Shown in pieces: positions 6,459-13,453 of a stretch of 17,682 bases of DNA. Each line of letters begins with the position of its first letter. Position 1 is the first letter of the stretch. Made by a program: the position numbers and the translations under genes. Below the pieces are notes generated by a model. That model saw nothing but the letters and a program-made list of their open reading frames with translations, was not told the DNA's origin and made no database searches. The stretch spans positions 1 through 17,682 of the forward strand of contig CAMCMW010000004.1 of NCBI GenBank assembly GCA_945876155.1, read 5' to 3'. This DNA comes from an uncultured Ruminococcus sp. (GTDB lineage: Bacteria; Bacillota; Clostridia; Oscillospirales; Ruminococcaceae).

Positions 6459-8216
6459 TTACGGGCTATACGGTTTTATAAACGTAAGCGGGTCTATGTA
6501 TTCACCATCTTTTACAATCTGCAAATGCAGATGAAATCCGGTTGACCATCCAGTACATCCCGAATATCCTATAACCTGTCCGTTTTTTACTGTCTGACCA
6601 TTTGCAACTGCCACCTGTGACATATGTCCGCAAAGAATAATAGTTCCGTCCTCACAGATAATCTCAACATAATTGCCAAAACCGCCATTGCAGCCGCAGC
6701 TGCCGTTTTTAGGGTAATTGTGATTACAGCCTGTTCCGACATTTACAGTTCCGTCAGCTATGGCAAGTATTTCTGTTCCATTTGCAACTCCAAAATCAAC
6801 ACCTTTGTGAAATTCAGTACTTCCATCTTCCCACTGTCTGTATCCAAACGGAGATGTTATTGTATTCGTCCAGTCAAAAGCAAAAGGACTGGAGAATGCT
6901 TTTATAGCGCCGCCTTTTCGTTCATAATAGGAAACATAATTTTCTTTCTGGAAATCATTGAGATACTTATTTACAATATCATCAAAATTCATAACTTCCT
7001 TAATAGAATAATTAAGAGTAACATATTCCTTTGTTTCTGCAACAGACACAACTGAAATATCAATCCCCTCAGAATTTGTATATTCTGAAAGCAGCTTGTA
7101 ATTTGCAGGAAGTGGGTCAGGCAGCTCTGATTTTTTAAATTCTTTTATTGAAGTCAAAGTTTTTTGCTCTGATGTGAATCCGTATTCTATGACATACATC
7201 TCATTAAAAATCTGTGTCATAAAATTACTTACTTCCTCATTAAATTCCCATTTCATATAGTAAGCTGAAAGAAACGACAAAATTTTATGAGTATCATCCT
7301 CAATATCACATTTTTCAGATTTTGTATAATCAAAACTCTGTCCCTGTTCCTGAACAAGATTAGGAACAGCTGCAAATCTGTTGTTAAGCGAAATTGCAAG
7401 TGTCTGCCAGTGAATTGTGGCTCTTGTAATATCGTTTTCATCAGCAGGATAAGCATACTGTATATCCTCCAGTGTGTCAGTGATAACCCCTGAACTTGAT
7501 GTTTCAAGAAACAGCATCAGGAACATTGAAGGAATCATAACAGCAAGAAAAATCCCAAGAACAGAAGCTGAAATTGTTTTCAGGAAACGCATAGCAATGT
7601 CTTTTGCTTTGTTCGCTACCCAATCTTTTGTCTTTTTCGGTAAGGACTTAATATTATTTACAATATTTGCCTTGATATCACGACACTTTTTCTGCAGCCT
7701 TTTATACAGCTTTTTACGGTTTCGATTATAAATGTTTGTATTTGGTCTGAAAAATCCATTAAAAAGCTGTGTTTGTGAACGTACTGATTGATTTACTGCT
7801 CTCTGATGACTTATAAATTTATCTTCTGGTGTGAGGGTTTCAGTAAAACCTTCAGTCAATGATTTTCTTATGCTTTGAGAATCAATTCTGGCAGCTTTGG
7901 GACTATGGCTTATTCTGCCGGAAATACTTATGCCGGCTGAAGCGGAAAAAATCAGCGCATTTACTCCGGCATTATTATCCTCATTGCTGTTTTCAGCTGA
8001 CTTTACTGCATATGTCGCAGCATTTGCAGCAGCGGATTTATAACTGTTCAGACTGCCTGTGGGATTACAGCTTGTGTAATTATTCAACCCTCCTGTCGGA
8101 TTATAATTACTATAACTGCTGTTTGCAGAATTATAACTATTAATCCTGTTGTTTCTGTTCCTTTGATATATCCTTTTTCGCTGTGCCTTTTTTAATGCTT
8201 TTTTATCTATTGCCAA
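6459..8216 (-). CDS. Membrane-anchored M23 (LytM-type) peptidoglycan peptidase of the T4SS
   Basis: A 585-residue protein. The N-terminal 200 residues are basic and Asn/Ser/Tyr-rich, presumably cytoplasmic, with a short imperfect repeat (NPTGGLNNY at 39-47, NPTGSLNSY at 51-59). One membrane segment lies at about 214-237; an extracellular region follows; the C-terminal 130 residues are an M23 metallopeptidase with H470-K-G-V-D474, G-H531-M and H562-L-H564, which bind zinc. It should cut the cell wall so the transfer channel can pass. An insert at about 495-512 holds C497, C507 and C509, unusual in an M23 core and possibly paired with C521, C529 or C554. The start is TTG 8216, the only start codon near GAGGGAG. 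Copies of this fusion occupy the same place after virB4 in related elements. Confidence 0.9.
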   Translation of the reverse strand: MAIDKKALKKAQRKRIYQRNRNNRINSYNSANSSYSNYNPTGGLNNYTSCNPTGSLNSYKSAAANAATYAVKSAENSNEDNNAGVNALIFSASAGISISGRISHSPKAARIDSQSIRKSLTEGFTETLTPEDKFISHQRAVNQSVRSQTQLFNGFFRPNTNIYNRNRKKLYKRLQKKCRDIKANIVNNIKSLPKKTKDWVANKAKDIAMRFLKTISASVLGIFLAVMIPSMFLMLFLETSSSGVITDTLEDIQYAYPADENDITRATIHWQTLAISLNNRFAAVPNLVQEQGQSFDYTKSEKCDIEDDTHKILSFLSAYYMKWEFNEEVSNFMTQIFNEMYVIEYGFTSEQKTLTSIKEFKKSELPDPLPANYKLLSEYTNSEGIDISVVSVAETKEYVTLNYSIKEVMNFDDIVNKYLNDFQKENYVSYYERKGGAIKAFSSPFAFDWTNTITSPFGYRQWEDGSTEFHKGVDFGVANGTEILAIADGTVNVGTGCNHNYPKNGSCGCNGGFGNYVEIICEDGTIILCGHMSQVAVANGQTVKNGQVIGYSGCTGWSTGFHLHLQIVKDGEYIDPLTFIKPYSP

Positions 8217-8230
8217 ACAATCACTCCCTC

Positions 8231-8251
8231 AAATTCGCCAATGGCGAATTT
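8231..8251. repeat. Dispersed palindrome, copy 4
   Basis: AAATTCGCCAATGGCGAATT plus a final T: a 21-bp perfect palindrome. It overlaps the virB4 stop codon (TAA at 8251-8253) by one base and ends 14 nt before the TTG of the peptidase gene. Confidence 0.92.
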
Positions 8252-10611
8252 TATGTATCATCTGAAGCTTTTGTGGTTATCAGCTTGTATATCAGAGTAT
8301 TTTTCGGGAACTTATCCTTAAACGGAATAATTGTGCCGTTAAAGTAAATAAGTCCTTCACCCTCTCCGGAATCAGTTACATATTCAAGCTGCTGCGGAGA
8401 AATATTCAGATGTGCCGCAAGAATTTCCCTGTCACCGGCTGCCTGTTCAAGCATATATACAAACTGTGAATTTTTAAGAATACTTTCAGCTTGCGGCGAT
8501 ATAAGAAAATCGGATACATTCTGAGTGATACCTGTAGGCAGAGCGTGCCACTTTCTGAATCGTTTCCACATATCCTTTGTGTATACCGCTGTAAGCTGGT
8601 CTTCAAGAATTCTGTGAAATTCATCTATGTAATACCATGTGGATTTCTTATTGTCACGTCCGTCTGAAACCCTGTTCCACACAAAATCAGTTATAATCAG
8701 AATGCCTATCTTATGCAAATGCTCAGACAGCTTTTTAATATCAAAGCAGACAACACGGCTGTCTATATCAATATTTGTTCTGTGGTTGAAAATACTGAGA
8801 GAGCCAGTAACATAAAGTTCAAGACCATCTGCAACATTCTGAGCGTGTTTACTGTCAGTATTTCTGAGTTCATTGTATAAATCCTCAAAAATAGGCATAT
8901 TCTCAGGAACAGGATTACGGAAATACTTATCATAGATTTTTTTCAGACAACGGTCTATTACCGATTTTTCTCCTGCATTGATTTCACCTATTGCAGCCTC
9001 ACACATTGAAAGAATAAACTGTGATTTTACAGCAACCGGATCATCACCCTTTTCATAGCTTTTCAGACTGATATCAAATGGATTTATATGATTTTTTGAA
9101 GTTGCAGAAATATCAATTACAGTACCGCCAAGCTTTTGAGTAAGAGCCGTATACTCTGATTCAGGATCGCAGATAATAATGTAATCTGACGTTCTGAAAA
9201 AAGTGTCACTTATTTCACGCTTTGCCGCAAAAGATTTTCCTCCACCCGGCAAACCAAGTATAAGACCATTGCCGCTTTTCAATGATTTTCTGTTAAGCAG
9301 TATCATATTATTGGAAATCGAATTAAGTCCATAATAAGTTGAATACGGCATAAACAGTTCCTGAGTTGTAAAAGGCATAAATGCTGCAAGCTCAATTGTT
9401 GTAAAAGAACGGTTTATTTCCACCTTATTAATTCCGATTGGCAGCGAGGACATTGCTCCTTCCTCCTGCATATCATCAAGCGGTCTGAGTTCGCATTTGT
9501 ATTTCTGCAATACAGATGCAATATCCTTCTCGATTCCCGGCAGCTCAGACGGATTTTTGGAATAAGCTGTAACAAGCAGAGTTGTGATAAAAAATCTGTT
9601 GTTTCGCTGTGATAAATCCTGATATATATTCTGTGCAGCAGAAATATCATTCAGCAGGTCCATTGACAGAATATCACCGTCATGACCTAATTCTGCTGCT
9701 TTTTGCTGCTTGCGGACCTTTACTTCATTTGCATTTGTAAGCTTTTTGCTTACAAAGTTAAGAGCCTTCTGCTGCTCCATAGAATGAGTATGTATATTGA
9801 CATGAATATTGCTGTCAATTGCCATAATGTCCTCAATGATTCTGTCAGAAATCTCAGCAGCGTCAATGTAAATGTAATACGATGCTCCATATGTACTGCC
9901 CATTCTGAAACTGCGCAGTCTGCCAAAGTCCATTGAAGTCGGAGCAATGTAGTCCTTTACGGACATTCCGGACTGATATCTTTTTTTCCAGTCGAAGTTA
10001 AATGAAACAGTCTGACATGGATGCATACTTTCTTTCAGAAGTTTCAGACGTTCATATCCATTAAGCGTATGTGAAACAACTTTCATGGACTTAAAGATTT
10101 TTGTTATCTCAAGTTCTGTGCGTTCCAGCATAATCTTTGCTTTTTTGAAATTTGATTCATGAACCCCAAATGTCAGATACTTAATCTGTCTGATACCATT
10201 ACTGCCTTTTTCAAGCTGATTAAGGAGCATTTCTTCATATTCTTCTCTTATATCAGCAAATTGTTTCTGGTCAGTTCTTTTTGGCAGTTCTATATACTTT
10301 CTGAATTCATTGATATCAATGATTTTATTCTGAAAGGAAAACTGTATTTCCACATCATGTTCAAAATGATTCAGAAAATTGCAGTACTTTGCATAAATTG
10401 CCTCTTGCTCTGCCTGAGATGCAAGCTTGTAATTTATATCATCAAACTGCATTGTCTTTGTGTAATAATCACTGCTTACCATGCAGATTCCGTCTTTTCT
10501 CATGTCCAGAAACGGTATGCTTTGCTGTACTGTTTTTGGCAGCTGACTTTTTAGCTTTCTTATTGACGGTATTTTTTTGTTTTTGCTTACTGTTCTTTTC
10601 AGAAACGGCAA
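8251..10611 (-). CDS. VirB4-family conjugation ATPase
   Basis: A 786-residue ATPase that drives assembly of the type IV secretion system at the inner face of the membrane. Walker A is GLPGGGKS (453-460); Walker B is WYYIDEFH (659-666, D663/E664); a downstream GITQNVSDFL segment is typical of VirB4/TraE. The N-terminal half (about 20-420) is the usual VirB4 dimerisation region, beginning PKTVQQSIPF as in the Tn1549-type family. The start is TTG 10611 preceded by AGAGGTGA at 6-nt spacing. The first 143 nt overlap the 3' end of the PrgI gene in another frame, and the extra basic residues 1-24 are encoded inside that overlap. It ends at palindrome copy 4. Confidence 0.93.
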   Translation of the reverse strand: MPFLKRTVSKNKKIPSIRKLKSQLPKTVQQSIPFLDMRKDGICMVSSDYYTKTMQFDDINYKLASQAEQEAIYAKYCNFLNHFEHDVEIQFSFQNKIIDINEFRKYIELPKRTDQKQFADIREEYEEMLLNQLEKGSNGIRQIKYLTFGVHESNFKKAKIMLERTELEITKIFKSMKVVSHTLNGYERLKLLKESMHPCQTVSFNFDWKKRYQSGMSVKDYIAPTSMDFGRLRSFRMGSTYGASYYIYIDAAEISDRIIEDIMAIDSNIHVNIHTHSMEQQKALNFVSKKLTNANEVKVRKQQKAAELGHDGDILSMDLLNDISAAQNIYQDLSQRNNRFFITTLLVTAYSKNPSELPGIEKDIASVLQKYKCELRPLDDMQEEGAMSSLPIGINKVEINRSFTTIELAAFMPFTTQELFMPYSTYYGLNSISNNMILLNRKSLKSGNGLILGLPGGGKSFAAKREISDTFFRTSDYIIICDPESEYTALTQKLGGTVIDISATSKNHINPFDISLKSYEKGDDPVAVKSQFILSMCEAAIGEINAGEKSVIDRCLKKIYDKYFRNPVPENMPIFEDLYNELRNTDSKHAQNVADGLELYVTGSLSIFNHRTNIDIDSRVVCFDIKKLSEHLHKIGILIITDFVWNRVSDGRDNKKSTWYYIDEFHRILEDQLTAVYTKDMWKRFRKWHALPTGITQNVSDFLISPQAESILKNSQFVYMLEQAAGDREILAAHLNISPQQLEYVTDSGEGEGLIYFNGTIIPFKDKFPKNTLIYKLITTKASDDT

Positions 10612-10954
10612 TTTTATTCACCTCTTGTTTTTTTACTTCCGCTTCAATCTGTGCATACAGATTTTCGGTTTTATAAGGACGTATTTTTCCGTTAATCAAT
10701 CTCTTTATTTTATAAAAGAGCAGCTTTTCCGGTTTCATTCCGTTTTTACTATAAAAAAGCAGAAATGCGGGAAAGATAAGAAATGCACTCAGGATATACG
10801 TTGATATCTTATAGCTTATATAGTTTTTCATAATATGATAAAGAATAAAGCTAAAAACTCCGAAGGTTGATAATATAATGATATCTCTCCATGTAAATCT
10901 CGAAACAACTGTATTTCTGATTTTATTAATATCCTTTGAAAACTGAATATACAA
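10469..10954 (-). CDS. PrgI-family conjugation membrane protein
   Basis: A 161-residue protein of the PrgI family (T4SS, VirB3-like place next to VirB4). It has MYIQFSKDINKIRNTVVSRF, two membrane segments at about 25-43 and 48-67, then KNGMKPEKLLFYKIKRLI and IRPYKTENLYAQIE, all family hallmarks. A 50-residue Lys/Asn-rich tail follows that typical PrgI lacks; it is encoded within the 143-nt overlap with virB4. I prefer TTG 10954 as the start: AGAGGTGA lies six bases before it, while the alternative GTG 10963 is inside that ribosome site. With TTG 10954, palindrome copy 5 is 19 nt upstream, as for the other copies. Confidence 0.88.
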   Translation of the reverse strand: MYIQFSKDINKIRNTVVSRFTWRDIIILSTFGVFSFILYHIMKNYISYKISTYILSAFLIFPAFLLFYSKNGMKPEKLLFYKIKRLINGKIRPYKTENLYAQIEAEVKKQEVNKIAVSEKNSKQKQKNTVNKKAKKSAAKNSTAKHTVSGHEKRRNLHGKQ

Positions 10955-10973
10955 TTCCTTCACCTCTTTTCCG

Positions 10974-10992
10974 AATTCGTCATTGGCGAATT
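10974..10992. repeat. Dispersed palindrome, copy 5 (imperfect)
   Basis: AATTCGTCATTGGCGAATT. One stem position is G-U in a plus-strand RNA but C-A in the minus-strand RNA. It sits 1 nt after the TAA of the 10994-11962 gene and just before the PrgI ribosome site. On the plus strand it is followed by TTTTT. Confidence 0.88.
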
Positions 10993-10993
10993 T

Positions 10994-11962
10994 TTATAAA
11001 TCACGCTGATTTTCCATAGTTTTTGAAACCTCATTCTGATTTCTGAGCATCTCTTCATTCTGCCTCAGCTTTCCGATGAGAGAGGACGGAGAGCTTTTCC
11101 CGGACAATTCCTTGCTTTTTTCAGCAGAAGGTTTCTGTCTTTCGTTTTCGATATCTCCTTTCAGGATTCCGACAATATTGTTTTTTATAATTCCTTCATT
11201 CATAAGAACAGGGTTTTTAGCATAATCGTCTGACAAATGTGTATGCCCGTTAATATGCTGAAGAAGGTCTACTGCTCCTGCACCGTGAGGTTCAAGGTCA
11301 CGTCTGTCAGTCTGATAAGCTATGCCAAGCATTGTGTTAATATGCTTAGGGTTTTCAGCTGCTGCTTTTTTAAATTCAGAACGGGCTTCTGAAAAAGAGA
11401 GGTCTGATTTCATTTCGCCATAATTCTGATAATGATTCTGTGTATCAAAAGCAACAACATAAAAATTAAACTGACAAGCTGCACCTTTGGTATAGTTATA
11501 ATTCTCATTCATAAAACCACCTCTTTTCTGTGTCTGAGAACCTGATATTGATTTCAGACGTTCTTCAAGTACCTGCTCTCTGAGTGCTGGCGATGTTACT
11601 TCATTGCCAATATTATCAACTAAATATTTGATTGAATCAAAATTGTAAGTTTCAATTGATGAATTCTCATAAGTTCTGTCAAGTTCGGACACATTACCGT
11701 CTACCTTGTAAATTCTGACTTGTTTTTCATCAAAGTTAATATCAGCTGAAAAACTGAATTTATCACTTTGCTCAATTTCTGCGAAATTATCAGATGATAT
11801 TTGTTTTCCATATTGCATTAAAGCCGCATATGGTTTTTCAGATAACATCATTTTAAGCAATTCAAATAAGCTGGTATTATTACTTATAAACTCTCTGCGT
11901 TCTCCATTCTGTTCAATGGTATACAAGCTGTTTGTTGTCATGGCAGATTTTTCTTTTTCCAT
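10994..11962 (-). CDS. Unknown two-part ICE protein with a possible internal start
   Basis: A 322-residue soluble protein, not recognised with confidence. The N-terminal part (1-140) has an alternation of short strands and helices (SLYTIEQNGERREFISNN; VRIYKVDGNVSEL). The C-terminal part (from about 155: AACQFNFYVVAFDTQNHYQN and SFSEARSEFKKAAAENPKH) looks like a second compact domain of the kind found in large mobile-element proteins. Between them, an excellent ribosome site (AGAGGTGG, 4 nt, ATG at 11512) would give a 172-residue product containing only the second domain. The C-terminus holds SSLIGKLRQNEEML, similar to the motif in the proteins at 1103, 12878 and 16357. ATG 11962 follows GGAGTGA. 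Position between the channel genes and PrgI suggests a transfer role only by context. Confidence 0.7.
   Translation of the reverse strand: MEKEKSAMTTNSLYTIEQNGERREFISNNTSLFELLKMMLSEKPYAALMQYGKQISSDNFAEIEQSDKFSFSADINFDEKQVRIYKVDGNVSELDRTYENSSIETYNFDSIKYLVDNIGNEVTSPALREQVLEERLKSISGSQTQKRGGFMNENYNYTKGAACQFNFYVVAFDTQNHYQNYGEMKSDLSFSEARSEFKKAAAENPKHINTMLGIAYQTDRRDLEPHGAGAVDLLQHINGHTHLSDDYAKNPVLMNEGIIKNNIVGILKGDIENERQKPSAEKSKELSGKSSPSSLIGKLRQNEEMLRNQNEVSKTMENQRDL
11512..11525 (-). promoter_or_regulatory. Internal ribosome site and ATG
   Basis: On the minus strand AGAGGTGG is followed by TTTT and ATG (11512-11510), in frame with the 10994-11962 gene at MNENYNY. The site is as strong as the true sites of neighbouring genes and could give a shorter second product. 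Confidence 0.55.
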
Positions 11963-11983
11963 TATAAAATCACTCCTTTTCTG

Positions 11984-12002
11984 AATTCGCCATTGGCGAA
12001 TT
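11984..12002. repeat. Dispersed palindrome, copy 6
   Basis: AATTCGCCATTGGCGAATT, perfect 19-bp palindrome around a central T, so the loop in the minus-strand RNA is AAU instead of AUU. It is 21 nt upstream of the ATG of the 10994-11962 gene and 14 nt after the stop of the small-protein gene. Confidence 0.92.
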
Positions 12003-12016
12003 ACATTTCAATCTAT

Positions 12017-12229
12017 TCATTTGCACATATCATCTTTCTTCTTTCCGGGTAAAGCTGCTGCTTTATCCATCGACTTTATTTTCTTTTCATTTGTCTTTTT
12101 TTCTTCTTTTCCATCATCTTTTTCAAGCCAATCCATAAATTTTTCCTTCATATAGAATCCTCCGGCAAACAAACTGCCAAAAACTACACTTAAAATAACT
12201 GCTAATAAAAGTTCTTTAGATTCATACAT
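12017..12229 (-). CDS. Small one-TM protein with KEKFxDWLxKD tail (cassette B)
   Basis: A 70-residue protein: MYESKELLLA, one hydrophobic segment (about 7-26), then YMKEKFMDWLEKDDGKEEKK and a C-terminal extension SMDKAAALPGKKKDDMCK. The first 50 residues match the 53-residue protein at 3691-3852 in plan and in the KEKFxDWLxKD string. The extension is the same as the last residues of the 12878-13396 protein, and the DNA for it is a 70-bp direct repeat with one mismatch, so the extension was probably acquired by duplication. ATG 12229 follows GGAGG. It is divergent from the plus-strand gene at 12304. Function unknown. Confidence 0.75.
   Translation of the reverse strand: MYESKELLLAVILSVVFGSLFAGGFYMKEKFMDWLEKDDGKEEKKTNEKKIKSMDKAAALPGKKKDDMCK
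12019..12088. repeat. 70-bp direct repeat, left copy
   Basis: Matches 12880-12949 with a single mismatch (12076 versus 12937); the first 57 bases are identical. It encodes the shared C-terminal tail of the two flanking minus-strand genes. Confidence 0.95.
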
Positions 12230-12244
12230 TTTATTACCTCCAAT

Positions 12245-12273
12245 TTGATTTTCATATCGGAATCTGATATAAT
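12245..12273 (+). promoter_or_regulatory. Sigma-A-type promoter of the plus-strand membrane-protein gene
   Basis: TTGATT (12245-12250), 17-nt spacer, TATAAT (12268-12273), embedded in TGATATAATAT as in cassette A. The -35 is 16 nt from the divergent small-gene start codon (17 nt in cassette A). Confidence 0.7.
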
Positions 12274-12303
12274 ATTGGATATAAAAGGAAGGGAAATGAT
12301 AAT

Positions 12304-12849
12304 ATGCTTAAAAGAATAAAATCTATATTTAACAATTATATTAAAGGGGATAACCATTGGGCATATAGCTTATCCTTAGCTTCATTTGTAGTAGGAACAT
12401 TGATGCTTTTATTTGCAACAATAGAAGATAACACTTGCATCACAATACTATCGAGTTGTATGTTTATTTTGGGTATGTACTTTTTTCCAAATTTCAAAGC
12501 ATCATATATTGATTCTTTTGCTAAAGGAAGCTTAAAATTTTCCTTATCAATTATTGCGACAATAATTGATGTCTTATTTATCAGAAGTACAATAATAAAC
12601 ATATATAATAGTCAAAGCGTTCCTTTTTATTACTACATAATATCATTATTACTAACTTTTTTCCTTGCAAGATACTATATAGATATTTTATATAAAATCA
12701 TATTTACAATAGTTAAAGAAGTAACCGAAAAACATAGTACTGTAAATAAGGTTTGGAAACTTATCCTTAGCTTAGTTGGTTTTTTAGTTACACTTGTATC
12801 ACTTGCAAATTCGATAATTAGTATTGTAAGCCGACTTATTCAAACTTAA
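12304..12849 (+). CDS. Unknown multi-pass membrane protein (cassette B)
   Basis: A 181-residue protein with about five hydrophobic segments (roughly 20-40, 44-62, 76-95, 105-128 and 150-178) and short charged loops (KGDNHW near the N-terminus, KEVTEKHSTVNKVWK before the last segment). I do not recognise a family. It runs against the operon from its own promoter and converges on the 12878-13396 gene. The ATG at 12304 is about 10 nt after AAGGAAGGG; an out-of-frame ATG at 12296 opens a 7-codon reading frame that overlaps this start, which could tune translation. Strong AT bias and opposite orientation suggest cargo. Entry exclusion, phage exclusion or a toxin are possible for such a protein, without direct support. 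Confidence 0.72.
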   Translation: MLKRIKSIFNNYIKGDNHWAYSLSLASFVVGTLMLLFATIEDNTCITILSSCMFILGMYFFPNFKASYIDSFAKGSLKFSLSIIATIIDVLFIRSTIINIYNSQSVPFYYYIISLLLTFFLARYYIDILYKIIFTIVKEVTEKHSTVNKVWKLILSLVGFLVTLVSLANSIISIVSRLIQT

Positions 12850-12877
12850 ATCCTCCTGTTCCCCAATTGCAAATTAT

Positions 12878-13396
12878 TTATTTGCACATATCATCTTTCT
12901 TCTTTCCGGGTAAAGCTGCTGCTTTATCCATCGACTGTATTTTCTTTTCGTTTTCTCTCAGTTTGTCAATTATGGACTTGCTTTGATTAACCTCAAGTTT
13001 CTGAATATTCGCTTTTGTCAAAGTCTGAGTATTGACATTTTTTACTGAATATGCTATACTGTTGTCAAAGCAGATAGCTGAAGTCGTTTTGGATAATTGG
13101 TATCCTATAGTCGTGAACAGCTCATCTGTTTTTTCTTTGTTCAAAGTCTTTGTGTTGACATTTTTTACTGAATATGCTATACTGTTATCGTAGCAGATTG
13201 CTGAAGTCGTTTTGGGTAATTGGAACCCTATAGTCGTGAACAGCATATCTGCTTTTTCTTTGTTATAAGCAAGAATTTTATCCACCTTTTCAGCAAATTC
13301 AGCATCTTCACGCATATTCTGTCTGATTTTATCCGACATATCCAGAATATCTTTTTCATCCACTGTAATAGTGGATTTCTCTTTATTGTCTGTCAT
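12878..13396 (-). CDS. Unknown protein with two 41-residue tandem repeats
   Basis: A 172-residue soluble protein. After an acidic helical N-terminus (residues 1-45), two 41-residue units follow, each of the form NKEKxDxLFTTIGxQLxKTT, SAICxDNSIAYSVKNVNTxT. The C-terminus is SIIDKLRENEKKI, the motif also seen in three other proteins here, then the tail SMDKAAALPGKKKDDMCK shared with the 12017-12229 protein. ATG 13396 follows GGAGG at 6 nt; palindrome copy 7 is 19 nt upstream of it. No family recognised. The repeat DNA also carries near-consensus plus-strand promoters, so part of its conservation may not be for protein. Sits between the TrbL-like gene and cassette B. Confidence 0.75.
   Translation of the reverse strand: MTDNKEKSTITVDEKDILDMSDKIRQNMREDAEFAEKVDKILAYNKEKADMLFTTIGFQLPKTTSAICYDNSIAYSVKNVNTKTLNKEKTDELFTTIGYQLSKTTSAICFDNSIAYSVKNVNTQTLTKANIQKLEVNQSKSIIDKLRENEKKIQSMDKAAALPGKKKDDMCK
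12880..12949. repeat. 70-bp direct repeat, right copy
   Basis: Partner of 12019-12088, at an offset of 861 bp. The two copies bracket the cassette B genes. Confidence 0.95.
13032..13060 (+). promoter_or_regulatory. Near-consensus antisense promoter 1
   Basis: TTGACA (13032-13037), 17-nt spacer, extended -10 TGC-TATACT (13052-13060). It matches the sigma-A consensus at 11 of 12 positions plus the TGn element, on the plus strand inside a minus-strand gene. Confidence 0.55.
13155..13183 (+). promoter_or_regulatory. Near-consensus antisense promoter 2
   Basis: Identical hexamers, spacer and TGn (TTGACA 13155-13160, TATACT 13178-13183) in the second 123-bp unit. Confidence 0.55.
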
Positions 13397-13415
13397 ATGT
13401 AACCTCCGGTTTACC

Positions 13416-13434
13416 AATTCGCCAATGGCGAATT
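13416..13434. repeat. Dispersed palindrome, copy 7
   Basis: AATTCGCCAATGGCGAATT, perfect. It lies 19 nt after the stop of the TrbL-like gene and 19 nt before the ATG at 13396. Confidence 0.92.
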
Positions 13435-13453
13435 AATAACGCAGCTTATTTTA

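Larger units (their letters stand above)
13019..13264. repeat. 123-bp tandem duplication (two units)
   Basis: Two in-frame units of 123 bp (13019-13141 and 13142-13264). A stretch of about 32 bp from TTGACA through TATACTGTT is identical in both; the rest is roughly 85-90% identical by eye. Confidence 0.92.

Noticed and set aside
10159..10554. Plus-strand reading frame of 131 codons opposite virB4
   Set aside because: Cys/Phe/Leu-rich low-complexity product on the complement of a well-supported gene; no ribosome site.
12868..12886. Hairpin TGCAAAT...ATTTGCA as terminator of the plus-strand membrane-protein gene
   Set aside because: AT-rich 7-bp stem, no T-run, and half of it lies in the coding direct repeat.
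12019..12949. 70-bp direct repeat as att sites of an integrating element
   Set aside because: No integrase or recombinase lies between the copies, and the repeat is coding sequence for a shared protein tail; segmental duplication is simpler.
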